From Sphingobacteriia bacterium (GTDB taxonomy: Bacteria > Bacteroidota > Bacteroidia > Bacteroidales > 4484-276), in NCBI GenBank assembly GCA_009930115.1, contig RZYY01000014.1, forward strand, positions 1-38,405: 38,405 bases of DNA, read 5' to 3'. Below are positions 1 to 9,528 of the stretch, in pieces. Position 1 is the stretch's first letter. Each line of letters starts with the position of its first letter. The notes under the pieces were generated by a model. It did not search any database, had not been told where the DNA came from, and was given only the letters and a program-made list of their open reading frames with translations. A program made the translations under genes and the position numbers.

Positions 1-965
1 CCATACCAGGTAGGTGTACGCTCCTGTTTATGTCCCCAGAGAAATACAAAAGAACCGATACATTGCCTGGTATCAGCAGCGATAATTGTTTCATATCTTT
101 TTTGTATGGTCATAGCTTTCACATGGCTGTTTTCTTCGATAGGTCTGCCCCAGGATGTTTTTGGCACCTCCCAGTGACCTGTTACTCCCCACTCCGTGAT
201 TGCATAAGCACCCTGATACTTGCTTTTGGCAATGAATTCAGGAAGTTTTTCCAGACTACCATAAAGTTGAAAGCTGATAAAATCGAGTGAAGGTGCTCGT
301 TGTACAATTGCCTGGATGTCTTCTGTACGGGCACCTGCAAGCATTGTGGTGGTGGGGTGGTTGGGGTCAACTTCTTTGATCATGAGCGAAATGTCGTTTA
401 CAGCATCCCAAACCTTAAGGTTGGTGTAGTGCAGGTTGAGTTCATTACCAATCCCCCATGCAAGTAAAGCGGGATGATCCTTATATTTTATCACTTCGGC
501 TTTAATTTTTTCAAATTGGGCTTTGACAGCTTTTTCATCATTGTAATCAAACCCGTGTCTTTCGCGGGCAATATCCAGTCCCATTACTACCATCAACCCG
601 TATGAATGTGCAGTGTCGAGAATTTGCTGTCCGGTAATTGACTCATTTCCTGTACTCCAGGTTCTGATCGTATTGCCTCCGTATTTTGCGACCTCGGATG
701 GATTGCGTGTGTGTGTTCCGGCACCTTTGATAAACCAGGGTTCATTATTAACATAAAGCCTGAAACCATCAGTTTCCTTAATTAATTTCACTTTTGCCGG
801 ACCATCCTGATTTTTCTTTTGATTCATATTATTGCAGGCAATCATTAAAATAATGCTGAGAAAGGCAAAAATGCCAATTTTCACCTGTGTGTAAAAGTTG
901 TGAGGGCTGGCAGCCAGTTTACCCTGATTAAAAGTTAAATCTTTGATTCCCTTTGGTAAGATCAT
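1..965 (-). CDS. Clan GH-A TIM-barrel glycoside hydrolase lipoprotein (GH2 TIM-barrel / GH5 / GH158-like), partial, C-terminus beyond window
   Basis: Open minus-strand frame from ATG at 965 to the window edge with no stop (so missing from the ORF track). Lipobox-like LMIAC; WGIGNELN (acid/base candidate), AITEWG (nucleophile candidate), FVFLWGHKQERTPTW near the edge. Confidence 0.8.
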   Translation of the reverse strand, partial: MILPKGIKDLTFNQGKLAASPHNFYTQVKIGIFAFLSIILMIACNNMNQKKNQDGPAKVKLIKETDGFRLYVNNEPWFIKGAGTHTRNPSEVAKYGGNTIRTWSTGNESITGQQILDTAHSYGLMVVMGLDIARERHGFDYNDEKAVKAQFEKIKAEVIKYKDHPALLAWGIGNELNLHYTNLKVWDAVNDISLMIKEVDPNHPTTTMLAGARTEDIQAIVQRAPSLDFISFQLYGSLEKLPEFIAKSKYQGAYAITEWGVTGHWEVPKTSWGRPIEENSHVKAMTIQKRYETIIAADTRQCIGSFVFLWGHKQERTPTWY

Positions 966-1014
966 TTTTTCTATGTTTTTATTAATGTTCAGGTATGATT
1001 ATGCAGGGTGCATC

Positions 1015-2577
1015 TCATTTTTTAATCAGAATCTTTTCCAGTTCTTCCAGTGATTTATTTTTGGTTTCGGGTAATAAAAAAGCAATGATAACCAATCCGG
1101 CTAGGGCAAAAAGGCCGTAAATCAGAAAGGTGGCCGAGCTGCCCAGGGTAGTTAGTTCCCATGGAAAAACCAGTTGTACCAGAAAACTTACTCCGGAATT
1201 AATAAATCCCACAAATGAGATGGCTAATCCCCTGATAAAATTGGGAAAGATTTCAGAAAACAAAACCCACATTACAGGTCCGAGGGAAATAGCAAAAGAA
1301 GCAACAAAACCAATAATTCCCAAAAGAATCAGCCAGGAATTCATGGTTGTTGCAGCGGCAATCAGATCGGATTCCACTTTTTTAGCTTCAGTGACTCCGA
1401 AAATTTTTTCAATTTCCTGTTTGAATTTTACATCGCTGTCAAATGTTATTCCACTCAATGGTGCAGTTTTTTCGCGGTCAATATGAGCAGGCAATGTATT
1501 GATTGCACTATCAGTAAGTGTATAGGTTGCCTGGTGAAATCCCCACGACAGTGCCAGCATACTTATACCGATTCCCGTAAGTCCGATGAGCAACAGAAGT
1601 TTACGGCCAAACCTGTCGATCAGTAGAATAGCCACGACGGTAAAGACAACATTGGTCAATCCAACGAGGATAGCCTGCGAGAATGAAGCATCAGCGCCAA
1701 TTCCGGTTTGTTCGAAAATCATGGGAGCATAAAAAAATACCGAATTGATTCCGGTAATTTGCTGTAGTATGGCTACAACAATGCCAATGAATAAAACCGT
1801 TCGCAGAGCAGGTTTAAACAGGTGGGAGAGGGGGACTCTTTTTTCGGAAGAAGTATTGACAAAACTGGCTTTTACTGCAGCTATGTCTTTCATAACCCGG
1901 GATTCCTCGGCAACTTTTTTCATTACATGGAGCGCTTCATCATCGCGGTTTTTCATTAGCAACCATCGTGGACTTCGGGGTACGAAAAACAGAAACCCAA
2001 AGTAAAAGACAGCCGGAATTGTTTCCAGTCCCAACATCCATCTCCATTGAAAAATATCTATCCCGATTTTTTGTACCCAACCGGCATCAGACTGACTTAA
2101 GCGTAAAATGAGATAATTGGTAAAAAAGGCAACAGAAATACCCAGTACAATATTAAGCTGGTTTATTGAAACCAAGCGTCCTCGCAGGTTGGATGGTGCA
2201 ATTTCGGCAATATACACCGGTGCAATGATGAGTGAAGCACCTACACCAAAACCACCCAGCATTCTTGCGATAACCAGTGATATAAAGTCGGGAGCAAACG
2301 CTGAACCGATTGCTGAAACAGAATAAAATACCGCAGCCCATCTGAGAATGTACCTTCGCCCAAAGGCATTGCTCAAAGGTCCCGATATCATCATACCCAA
2401 TGTGGAAGTCAGCGTGAGTGAACTTACGGCCCATCCCAGCTCCAGTTTGGTCAGATCGAATTCAGGCTCTATAAATCTTACCACTCCTGAGATTACCGAA
2501 GCATCAAAGCCCATCAGAAAACCACCCAGAGCAACAATCAGAGAAATCTTTACTGTATATAGCTGATGTTTGGACAT
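1015..2577 (-). CDS. MFS sugar porter (SP family) transporter
   Basis: 520 aa; GRRYILRWAA, PVYIAEIAPSNLRGRLVSINQ, PRSPRWLL, DRFGRKLLLLIG, PETKNKSLEELE sugar-porter motifs; 12-TM-like hydrophobicity. Confidence 0.95.
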   Translation of the reverse strand: MSKHQLYTVKISLIVALGGFLMGFDASVISGVVRFIEPEFDLTKLELGWAVSSLTLTSTLGMMISGPLSNAFGRRYILRWAAVFYSVSAIGSAFAPDFISLVIARMLGGFGVGASLIIAPVYIAEIAPSNLRGRLVSINQLNIVLGISVAFFTNYLILRLSQSDAGWVQKIGIDIFQWRWMLGLETIPAVFYFGFLFFVPRSPRWLLMKNRDDEALHVMKKVAEESRVMKDIAAVKASFVNTSSEKRVPLSHLFKPALRTVLFIGIVVAILQQITGINSVFFYAPMIFEQTGIGADASFSQAILVGLTNVVFTVVAILLIDRFGRKLLLLIGLTGIGISMLALSWGFHQATYTLTDSAINTLPAHIDREKTAPLSGITFDSDVKFKQEIEKIFGVTEAKKVESDLIAAATTMNSWLILLGIIGFVASFAISLGPVMWVLFSEIFPNFIRGLAISFVGFINSGVSFLVQLVFPWELTTLGSSATFLIYGLFALAGLVIIAFLLPETKNKSLEELEKILIKK

Positions 2578-2601
2578 AAATCAAAATGTTAAAGGATAAA
2601 A

Positions 2602-2674
2602 TGAAGCTGCCGAGAAAGTTCAAAATGAAAAGATATGGTAAAACAAAGCGATTGTTTTAAAATCGGCAGCTTCA
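2602..2674. repeat. Nested intergenic inverted repeat (12-bp outer arms, 8-bp inner arms)
   Basis: TGAAGCTGCCGA (2602-2613) / TCGGCAGCTTCA (2663-2674), enclosing TAAAACAA (2639-2646) / TTGTTTTA (2652-2659). Confidence 0.8.
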
Positions 2675-2680
2675 GGATTC

Positions 2681-3511
2681 TTATTCGGTTTTTTGAAATA
2701 CCCGTACCCAGTCAATTTCCATAGTTTGAGGGAAAGCAGTGGTATCAATTCCTTTCATGGCACCCCAAGCTCCTCCGACTGCAATATTCATAATAAGATA
2801 AAAAGATTTGTCGTAAGGCCATTTTGATTCACCTGCTTTTTCGTTTTCGTAAACAAAGTAAATGCTGTCGTCAACGGAGATTTTCATCACTTCTGCATCC
2901 CATTCAAGAGCATAAGTGTGAAATGATCCGGAAGCATCAGGGACGTTGATAACAGCTGTTTTTTGTGTTCCTTTCTGCCACTGATAATCTTTTGAATGTG
3001 CTGATGCATGAATGGTTCCTGTTTCGTGACCGACATGTTCCATGATGTCGATTTCACCTACATCGGGCCAATTGCCATCATAGAAGCTCCAATCACCGGG
3101 CATCATCCAGATTGCCGACCATGTGCCCCTGCCTTCCGGTACTTTTGCATTCACTTCAATTCGGCCATATTTCCAGTTGGATTTTGACAACAGCCGGGCT
3201 GAGGTAAAATTCTTTTCCCTAAAAGTTTTTTTCAGGGCAACAATCTTCAGCCTGCCGTTATCAACCCAGGCATTTTCGCGGTTGGCACGGGTATAATATT
3301 GAACTTCGTTATTACCCCATCCTGCATCATTTCCTGCTGTATCGTAATCCCATTTATCAGAATCTGGCAATCCAGTGTAATTAAATTCGTCCTGCCAGAC
3401 CAGCCGGAGTTTTTTTCCGGAATCTTGATTTTCTTCATCTCCTGCAGGAATGGTATTACATCCTGCAATTACCAAAACCAGGGTAAAAAATATAATAATT
3501 TTTTTTATCAT
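2681..3511 (-). CDS. GH16 family endo-beta-1,3-glucanase-type lipoprotein
   Basis: Lipobox VIAGC; LVWQDEFNYTGLPDSDKWDYDTAG, YGRIEVNAKVPEGRGTWSAIWMMP, catalytic GEIDIMEHVG, C-terminal QTMEIDWVRVFQ. Confidence 0.95.
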   Translation of the reverse strand: MIKKIIIFFTLVLVIAGCNTIPAGDEENQDSGKKLRLVWQDEFNYTGLPDSDKWDYDTAGNDAGWGNNEVQYYTRANRENAWVDNGRLKIVALKKTFREKNFTSARLLSKSNWKYGRIEVNAKVPEGRGTWSAIWMMPGDWSFYDGNWPDVGEIDIMEHVGHETGTIHASAHSKDYQWQKGTQKTAVINVPDASGSFHTYALEWDAEVMKISVDDSIYFVYENEKAGESKWPYDKSFYLIMNIAVGGAWGAMKGIDTTAFPQTMEIDWVRVFQKTE

Positions 3512-3532
3512 GGTATGATATTATTCCTCTGG

Positions 3533-4864
3533 TTAATCCTGATAAACACGTACCCAGTCAATCTGCATGGTTTGCGGGAATTCTGTATTAGCGTTGGGTG
3601 GTCCGGGCCAGTTGCCCCCAACTGCTATATTCAGAATGATAAAGAAATTATTTTGAAACTCACTGAGTGCATCGGGTGTTATGTCGGCAACATAATATTC
3701 GACATCATCCATGTAGGCTTTTATTTCCTGTGCATTCCATTTTACACCAAACACATGAAAATCATCGGCAAAAATACCGGAGGCCAGGGTATGAGAGAGA
3801 CCATACTGAGCATGCTCACCATCGTTATCCCAGTGAATAGTGGCATGACAGGTGTTGTCACCTCCTGTTCCGCCGACCATTTCCATAATGTCAATTTCAC
3901 CACAGGCGGGCCATCCGGCGGGGTTAATGTTGGTGCCCAGCATCCAGAATGCAGGCCATAAACCCTGACCATAGGGAAGTTTAATGCGGGCTTCGATACG
4001 GCCGTATTTAAAATCAAATTTTTCCTGTGTGGTTATCCGGGCTGAAGTATAATCCCTGCCTCCAACTGCTTCTTCACGTGCGGTTATGGTAAGCAGACCA
4101 TTTTCCACATAGGCGTTGGTTTCGCTGTCGGTGTAATATTGCAGTTCGTTGTTGCCCCAGCCGGTGCCTCCGGTTTCCATATTCCATTTTGCAGGATCAG
4201 GCATTCCGGTATAATTAAACTCTTCAGCCCATACCAGGGTTGGATCATAATTCGGATCATCCGAGATAATTGTGACCGGCTGACTATCCTGGAATTCGGT
4301 ATTGTTGAGGGTTATCACCAGCTGGATGGTGTAATCGCCTGCAAAAGGGAAATATGCGGTGTGAACCATCTCATCAGCCACTTCCTGATCCAGATATTTC
4401 CAGATAAATGAGTCAAAAGTACCCGGAGTAGTGTTGGTCAAAACGACATAATTAGGACTGGCCGGGTTAATTTCGGCAGTAAAGCTGACCACCAGATCGT
4501 CATTGGCAATGGAAACTGTTTTTGATATTGATCTGGACGAACCATAGAAGTTGGTAATCTGAAGTCTGACTACATAATCCCCTGCAAGTGAATAATATAC
4601 CTGGGGTTCTTCATTCTTTTCCACAATCGTGTCGGTGGTTCCGTTGCCAAAATCCCATACCATCCAGTAGTACTCTCCTGATGATTTGTTGGTAAACCTG
4701 ACATGATTGTCATCAATATAATCAAAACTGAAATCGGCGGTGAAAACCGGTTCACTCTCTTTTTTGCAACTGAAGATGCCGAAAATGATCATTATGGAGA
4801 ACAGCAACATGAAGGCAATTTTTTCCCATTGTTTGCTGATGTTTGTGAATGTTTTTTTTGTCAT
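3533..4864 (-). CDS. PKD-domain GH16 laminarinase-type lipoprotein
   Basis: Lipobox FGIFSC followed by KKESE; PKD-like DYVVRLQITN...; GH16 motifs YGRIEARIKLPYGQGLWPAFWMLG, CGEIDIMEMVG, QTMQIDWVRVYQ. Confidence 0.95.
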   Translation of the reverse strand: MTKKTFTNISKQWEKIAFMLLFSIMIIFGIFSCKKESEPVFTADFSFDYIDDNHVRFTNKSSGEYYWMVWDFGNGTTDTIVEKNEEPQVYYSLAGDYVVRLQITNFYGSSRSISKTVSIANDDLVVSFTAEINPASPNYVVLTNTTPGTFDSFIWKYLDQEVADEMVHTAYFPFAGDYTIQLVITLNNTEFQDSQPVTIISDDPNYDPTLVWAEEFNYTGMPDPAKWNMETGGTGWGNNELQYYTDSETNAYVENGLLTITAREEAVGGRDYTSARITTQEKFDFKYGRIEARIKLPYGQGLWPAFWMLGTNINPAGWPACGEIDIMEMVGGTGGDNTCHATIHWDNDGEHAQYGLSHTLASGIFADDFHVFGVKWNAQEIKAYMDDVEYYVADITPDALSEFQNNFFIILNIAVGGNWPGPPNANTEFPQTMQIDWVRVYQD

Positions 4865-4915
4865 AATCTATTCCCTTGTTTTGTTGATGATTGAAAGCAG
4901 TTTTCCCGATAGTTC

Positions 4916-4970
4916 ATGTAAGCTGCATGCAAACAGGATAAGTCGGATATCCTGTTTGCAAAGCTTACAT
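4916..4970. repeat. Strong intergenic hairpin (9 + 13 bp stems)
   Basis: ATGTAAGCT-gca-TGCAAACAGGATA-agtcgga-TATCCTGTTTGCA-a-AGCTTACAT; both stems perfectly complementary. Confidence 0.9.
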
Positions 4971-5030
4971 TTAATTTAACCAAACTTTATGTTATGAGAA
5001 AAGTCATTTTTATAAATTCCCGGAATCAGA

Positions 5031-5975
5031 TTATTCAGGTTTGACGCTGGTAAAGGTATGATACCATGCGTAGGTATCATCTTCTTTAATTCTGACTTTT
5101 AGGATGTTATCGGTTACCTCGATAATGTCGTATTCACTTGCACCTACCCACCAACACATGAATCCTTCATCGGAAAATGTCATGGTGGTTCCTCTGTATT
5201 GTCCAACCACTGAAGCATTGGAGGTTGATGGGGCAAATGAAACATTTTTCACACCGTAAAGCGGGTAAGCAACTGTCTGGTCATGACAAACATCGCCTTG
5301 AACGCCAATTTTTCCGGCATAAGTACCCGGGATAAAAGCTGGTCCCGTAGTTTGCTCATAGGTCATTCCGGATTCGGTTTTTGTGAACACAAATTCAGCA
5401 TCATACATACATTCTTTAGCCGGATCATTTGCTGCAATACTCCACCATGCAGCCCATGTAAACTCAGCGTTTCCATTGTCTTCGGATGTTGGTCCCAGGC
5501 CGGCAAATCCCGGTTGATCGTATGCCCAGTACCATGTTTTGGAGCTGCCACCGGTAAGAAACTGAACTGCTTCCGTGTCTTCGAAAGTGCTTAACACTTC
5601 TACCTGAGTTGATTTGCTGGAGGTAATCCCGCCTGTTCCAACTGCGTGGACAGTTACATTATAAACAATGGTGCCGGTTATTGAAAACCGTTTGGTAACC
5701 TGGCCACTTGCAGAAATCATTTTGTCGGACCCATCGCCAAAGTCAAAAGTATAGGTGATGGCATTTGTGGCGGTTGCTGTGAAGTTTACCAGACCACTGC
5801 CGTCACCAAAAGGATTTTCAGCATCTGCTCCGACGATCTCATAGTTTAAAGCAACATTTCCGGGTGCAACCAAAGCACCGAGATCGTGCTCATCTTTTTG
5901 GCATGAATTTGACAGGAAGAAGATGCCAATGAATGAAATAATAAATATCAAACTGTACTTTTTCATCTCTTTCAT
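5031..5975 (-). CDS. PKD-domain surface lipoprotein, probable glycan-binding protein
   Basis: Lipobox FFLSNSC with acidic QKDEHD after Cys (surface-export-like); one PKD-type repeat (ITYTFDFGDGSDK...); Trp/aromatic-rich C-terminal domain; sits between the SusCD block and the GH16 genes. Confidence 0.75.
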   Translation of the reverse strand: MKEMKKYSLIFIISFIGIFFLSNSCQKDEHDLGALVAPGNVALNYEIVGADAENPFGDGSGLVNFTATATNAITYTFDFGDGSDKMISASGQVTKRFSITGTIVYNVTVHAVGTGGITSSKSTQVEVLSTFEDTEAVQFLTGGSSKTWYWAYDQPGFAGLGPTSEDNGNAEFTWAAWWSIAANDPAKECMYDAEFVFTKTESGMTYEQTTGPAFIPGTYAGKIGVQGDVCHDQTVAYPLYGVKNVSFAPSTSNASVVGQYRGTTMTFSDEGFMCWWVGASEYDIIEVTDNILKVRIKEDDTYAWYHTFTSVKPE

Positions 5976-5977
5976 AT

Positions 5978-8014
5978 TTAGTTAGTTAACGTCAAATCAT
6001 CGATATAATAGGTGGTATCATCACCAAGATTGCCAAAATCAAAGAAAATGACAACACGGTCGTATGTAAAATCGGGCGCTGCACTGAAATCAAATTTCAG
6101 TTCTTCCCAGGTATTTGAAACGGTTGTGGTCATATCTACTTCATAAGCCTCAGCACCATTGGCTGAGTTTTCGAGTTTGAGTTTTACAATAATTCCCGTT
6201 TTTGGCGACCATGTTTTTGCACTTATTGCGGAATAGGAATCCAGGTCGAGATAGTAGGCCAGATCGAAGAAGCTTCCTGCCCAGGTTTCAGCACCCTGAG
6301 GTTTGTCAAATTCGGCTACTTTGGTGCTGGTGTTTATTCCCGTCTGGTCCGGATTATCAGTAACGAATGCATAGCTATTGCCAAAGTCGGTAAAGGTAAT
6401 AGGTTCTCCTTCGAAATCAGTGATGAGCAATCCCGCTCCCGGGCCGCCACCTTCACCAATTAGTTCAAATTCATCGAAATAATATTCATTTCCATTTCCC
6501 GGATTTCCAAAATCAAAGAAAATCACAATACGGATGTAATCGGCGGCAGGAGCAGCAGAGAAATCATATTCGAGCTCTTCCCATGTACTGGCAGTGGTAT
6601 TAACAATATCTACCTCGTGGGTGATGCTGGCGTCCTGATTTTCCAGTTTTAGTTTAATTACTACTCCACTCACCGGTGACCAGGTGGATACTTTAACAGT
6701 TTTATAATTTTCAAGGTCAAGTATTCCACTGTGTTCGAAAAATGCTCCTGCCCAGGTTTCTGCACCTGACGATTTGGTCATTTTAGCAACTGTTGCTGTT
6801 GTATTTGCACCAGTCGGATCAGGGTTAGGCAGGATTTCGATGTCAGGAATATTTCCAAATACTGTGAATGCAGGAGGTTCACCTTCAAAATTTTGAACGG
6901 GCATCACAGAGGGAAGGCTTCCGGCTACAAGTTTTATGTCGTCGAAATAATAGGCAGAGCCGTCGCCCACATTACCAAAGTCGAAGAAAAAGACCACTTT
7001 CTGATATTCGTTGTTGATATCAATAGCTGAAAAATCATACTGAAGTTCCTCCCAGGAATTATTGACAGTAGTGTTGGCATCCACTTCATGGGCAATTTCA
7101 CCATTGGTCAGATTTTCAACCTTGAGTTTGACCACTGCACCCACTTTGGGTGACCAGACTTTCAATTTAAAAATCTTGTTGGTCGAAAAATCTATCGGGT
7201 TTTCCAAAGTTAGCAGGCTTCCTGCCCATGTCTCGGCTCCGTTACCTTTGACAGCCTGTGCAACTCTTGCACTGGTATTTTCGCCGGTTGGGTCAGGGTT
7301 GTCGACAACTGTGGCAGTATTTCCGCCAAAATCGAGAAACGCATAATTAACGGTAAAAGATTCGAAATTTATGGGAAGAGTTACCGGATCAGATGCAGGC
7401 GAAATATTGATTATTTCAGTATGTTCGGTAGTAGCGGCACCTCCGCTTCTGGCTATTACCTTGATTTCGTAACTACCAGGCTCGTCATACAAATGTTCTG
7501 CCACTTCGCCGGGCAACACTGTTTCCGGAACTTCATTTACGGTGTCTCCAAAATAAATGTCCATTACGGTGGCATAATCAGCAGTAGCTGAAACTTTGAT
7601 AATTCTTGGATTTACGTCATCCGCCTCTATGGTGACTACCAGGTTCTCCGGTGCTTTAAACGAAACGGTGATATCCTGTTCAAGGGAGGATTTCAGACCG
7701 GTTAAGCCTATGCCGGTTACTTCCACGGTATAAACACCTTCAGGATAAATATGAGTAATCTTGTCATTTAGCCCGTATGAGGTGGGAACTTCATTTTCGA
7801 TGTCGCCGAATTTGATTTCATATCCTGTTACTCCCTCAGCTTCTGGCATAAGGGTAACCAGGCCGGAATTATCCTGGGTAATATCGAATTTGACAGCAAG
7901 AATTGCCGGAGACGATAAATTTTCCAGTTTATCCAGGTTATTAATTTCCTTTTCACAGGAAATTCCTGATAATAAGGCGACAAATAACAGCAATATATTT
8001 CTTAAATTATTCAT
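5978..8014 (-). CDS. Multimodular surface glycan-binding-type lipoprotein with three tandem ~150-aa beta-sandwich/CBM-like repeats
   Basis: Lipobox LLSGISCEKE; N-terminal PKD-like repeats (EIKFGDIENEVPTSY.., DIYFGDTVNEVPETV..); three repeats, each containing GAETWAG, WSPxxGxxxKLKxEN, WEELxxDFSA and FFFDFGNxG (IFFDFGN in two). Confidence 0.85.
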   Translation of the reverse strand: MNNLRNILLLFVALLSGISCEKEINNLDKLENLSSPAILAVKFDITQDNSGLVTLMPEAEGVTGYEIKFGDIENEVPTSYGLNDKITHIYPEGVYTVEVTGIGLTGLKSSLEQDITVSFKAPENLVVTIEADDVNPRIIKVSATADYATVMDIYFGDTVNEVPETVLPGEVAEHLYDEPGSYEIKVIARSGGAATTEHTEIINISPASDPVTLPINFESFTVNYAFLDFGGNTATVVDNPDPTGENTSARVAQAVKGNGAETWAGSLLTLENPIDFSTNKIFKLKVWSPKVGAVVKLKVENLTNGEIAHEVDANTTVNNSWEELQYDFSAIDINNEYQKVVFFFDFGNVGDGSAYYFDDIKLVAGSLPSVMPVQNFEGEPPAFTVFGNIPDIEILPNPDPTGANTTATVAKMTKSSGAETWAGAFFEHSGILDLENYKTVKVSTWSPVSGVVIKLKLENQDASITHEVDIVNTTASTWEELEYDFSAAPAADYIRIVIFFDFGNPGNGNEYYFDEFELIGEGGGPGAGLLITDFEGEPITFTDFGNSYAFVTDNPDQTGINTSTKVAEFDKPQGAETWAGSFFDLAYYLDLDSYSAISAKTWSPKTGIIVKLKLENSANGAEAYEVDMTTTVSNTWEELKFDFSAAPDFTYDRVVIFFDFGNLGDDTTYYIDDLTLTN
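5981..7378 (-). repeat. Three tandem protein-domain repeats within the lipoprotein
   Basis: Unit 1 starts at about 7378 (LPINFESF), unit 2 at about 6904 (MPVQNFEGEP), unit 3 at about 6430 (LLITDFEGEP); units are ~450-475 nt each and diverged but clearly alignable. Confidence 0.9.
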
Positions 8015-8033
8015 AATATTTACTATTTAATAA

Positions 8034-9518
8034 TTAGTAGCCAGAATTTTGAATCCAGTTTTCATTAGAAAAGTTGATTTCTTCGACAGGAATCGGAAAC
8101 AATTCATGTCTACCCGTTACAAAGCCTTCAATTTCATTGGCAGCTTTTCCTGTACGGACAAGGTCAAAAAACCGGTGTCCTTCACCCATTAGTTCAACAT
8201 GACGTTCATGCCAGATTGCATCGGTCAGTGCTGCACCTGTAAGGGTAACATCATGATTTGTATCGCCAAAGGCCCGACGGCGGACAAGGTTTAAATAATC
8301 CTGAGCTCTGGTATCGTCAATGCCTCCGCGGTTGAGTGCTTCAGCAGCCATCAATAAAACGTCGGCATAGCGGATAGCCCTGTAATTATTGGGATTGGTC
8401 AGGTTAAGGTCGTTTTGGGCTTCAGGCGTTCTTTTTCGGGGCAGATATTTGCGGTTAAAATAACCGGTGTGTTCATTTCCGGTAGTATAAGCAGCATCCA
8501 TGGTATCAGCCCAGGCAACAATATCAAGTATAGTTACGCCAAGTCGTAAATCTCCCGGTTCGAAGGCATCAACTGCTTTTTGAACCGGTACATTAAAACT
8601 GAATCCGGGGGAGAAGAGCGGGCCTTCGTATCCGCGCACACCACTAAAACCTACAGCAATGTTTCCTTCACTGCATTGTAAACAGCCAAATCCGGCACCT
8701 TCGATATCGGTGTACTGAACCTCAAAGACTGACTCGGGTCCATTTTCACCTTCCATTTCCCACATGTCGTTATAATTTGTTGCCAGGGAATAAACTCCGC
8801 TGTTAATTACCTGTTGGAGTACATTGGCAGCTTCTGTAAACTTGTTTTGATAAAGGTAAGCCTTCCCAAGCAGCGATTGTGCAGCTCCTTTTGTTGCGCG
8901 GCCAACTTCCGGAGGATTTACAGATAGAACTTCAGAAGCATAAATCAGGTCTGCCTCAATCTGGGTAAAAACATCCCCGACAGGTGAACGCGGGATGGAA
9001 GTTTCATCACCCAGCTGAAACCGTTTGTCAACTTTTAGAGGAACGGGGCCAAACCATTTCACCAGTTCAAAATAATAGTAAGCGCGCAGGAAACGAACCT
9101 CACCAATCATTTGCTCTTTACCGTCAAAATTGATTTTATCCTGAAATTCCATGAAATAATTGGTTCGCTGGACTCCGGCAAACATCCAGTTCCAGATGTC
9201 TTTCAGATTACTGTTGGTAGGTGTGTGGATCATATCATCCACCTGTTGCCAGCCGATTACATCCGTAGGACTTTCACCTCCGCAAAGGGTATTGTCGGAA
9301 GCAATTTCGCCGAGTATTGCATTGGCATAAGTAGTTTGAAGCAGGTCGTAAGAAGCTACCAATGCCATATAATAATCGTCAGGTGAGTTGAAGTAGTTTT
9401 CCGAATCGATGGAATACTCCGGGGAAACTTTTACAAAATCATCAGAGCATGAAAGAAAAAATGCGGTGATGAAGAAAAACCCCGTCAGAATGGTTTTGTT
9501 GAATATTTTTTTTATCAT
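8034..9518 (-). CDS. SusD/RagB family outer-membrane glycan-binding lipoprotein
   Basis: Lipobox FFLSCSDD; EVRFLRAYYYFELVKWFGPVPL, AKGA..LLGKAYLYQNKF, NYRAIRYADVLLMAAEALN, WHERHVELMGEGHRFFDLVRTG. Confidence 0.97.
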   Translation of the reverse strand: MIKKIFNKTILTGFFFITAFFLSCSDDFVKVSPEYSIDSENYFNSPDDYYMALVASYDLLQTTYANAILGEIASDNTLCGGESPTDVIGWQQVDDMIHTPTNSNLKDIWNWMFAGVQRTNYFMEFQDKINFDGKEQMIGEVRFLRAYYYFELVKWFGPVPLKVDKRFQLGDETSIPRSPVGDVFTQIEADLIYASEVLSVNPPEVGRATKGAAQSLLGKAYLYQNKFTEAANVLQQVINSGVYSLATNYNDMWEMEGENGPESVFEVQYTDIEGAGFGCLQCSEGNIAVGFSGVRGYEGPLFSPGFSFNVPVQKAVDAFEPGDLRLGVTILDIVAWADTMDAAYTTGNEHTGYFNRKYLPRKRTPEAQNDLNLTNPNNYRAIRYADVLLMAAEALNRGGIDDTRAQDYLNLVRRRAFGDTNHDVTLTGAALTDAIWHERHVELMGEGHRFFDLVRTGKAANEIEGFVTGRHELFPIPVEEINFSNENWIQNSGY

Positions 9519-9528
9519 GGCTTTCGAA

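Noticed and set aside
30-370. Small ORFs 30-290 (+) and 182-370 (-)
   Set aside because: Both lie within the open frame of the partial GH-A hydrolase (minus, 1-965), which has clear family motifs.
3299-3961. 220-aa plus-strand ORF spanning the two GH16 genes
   Set aside because: Overlaps the coding sequence of both GH16 genes in antisense; no domain recognised.
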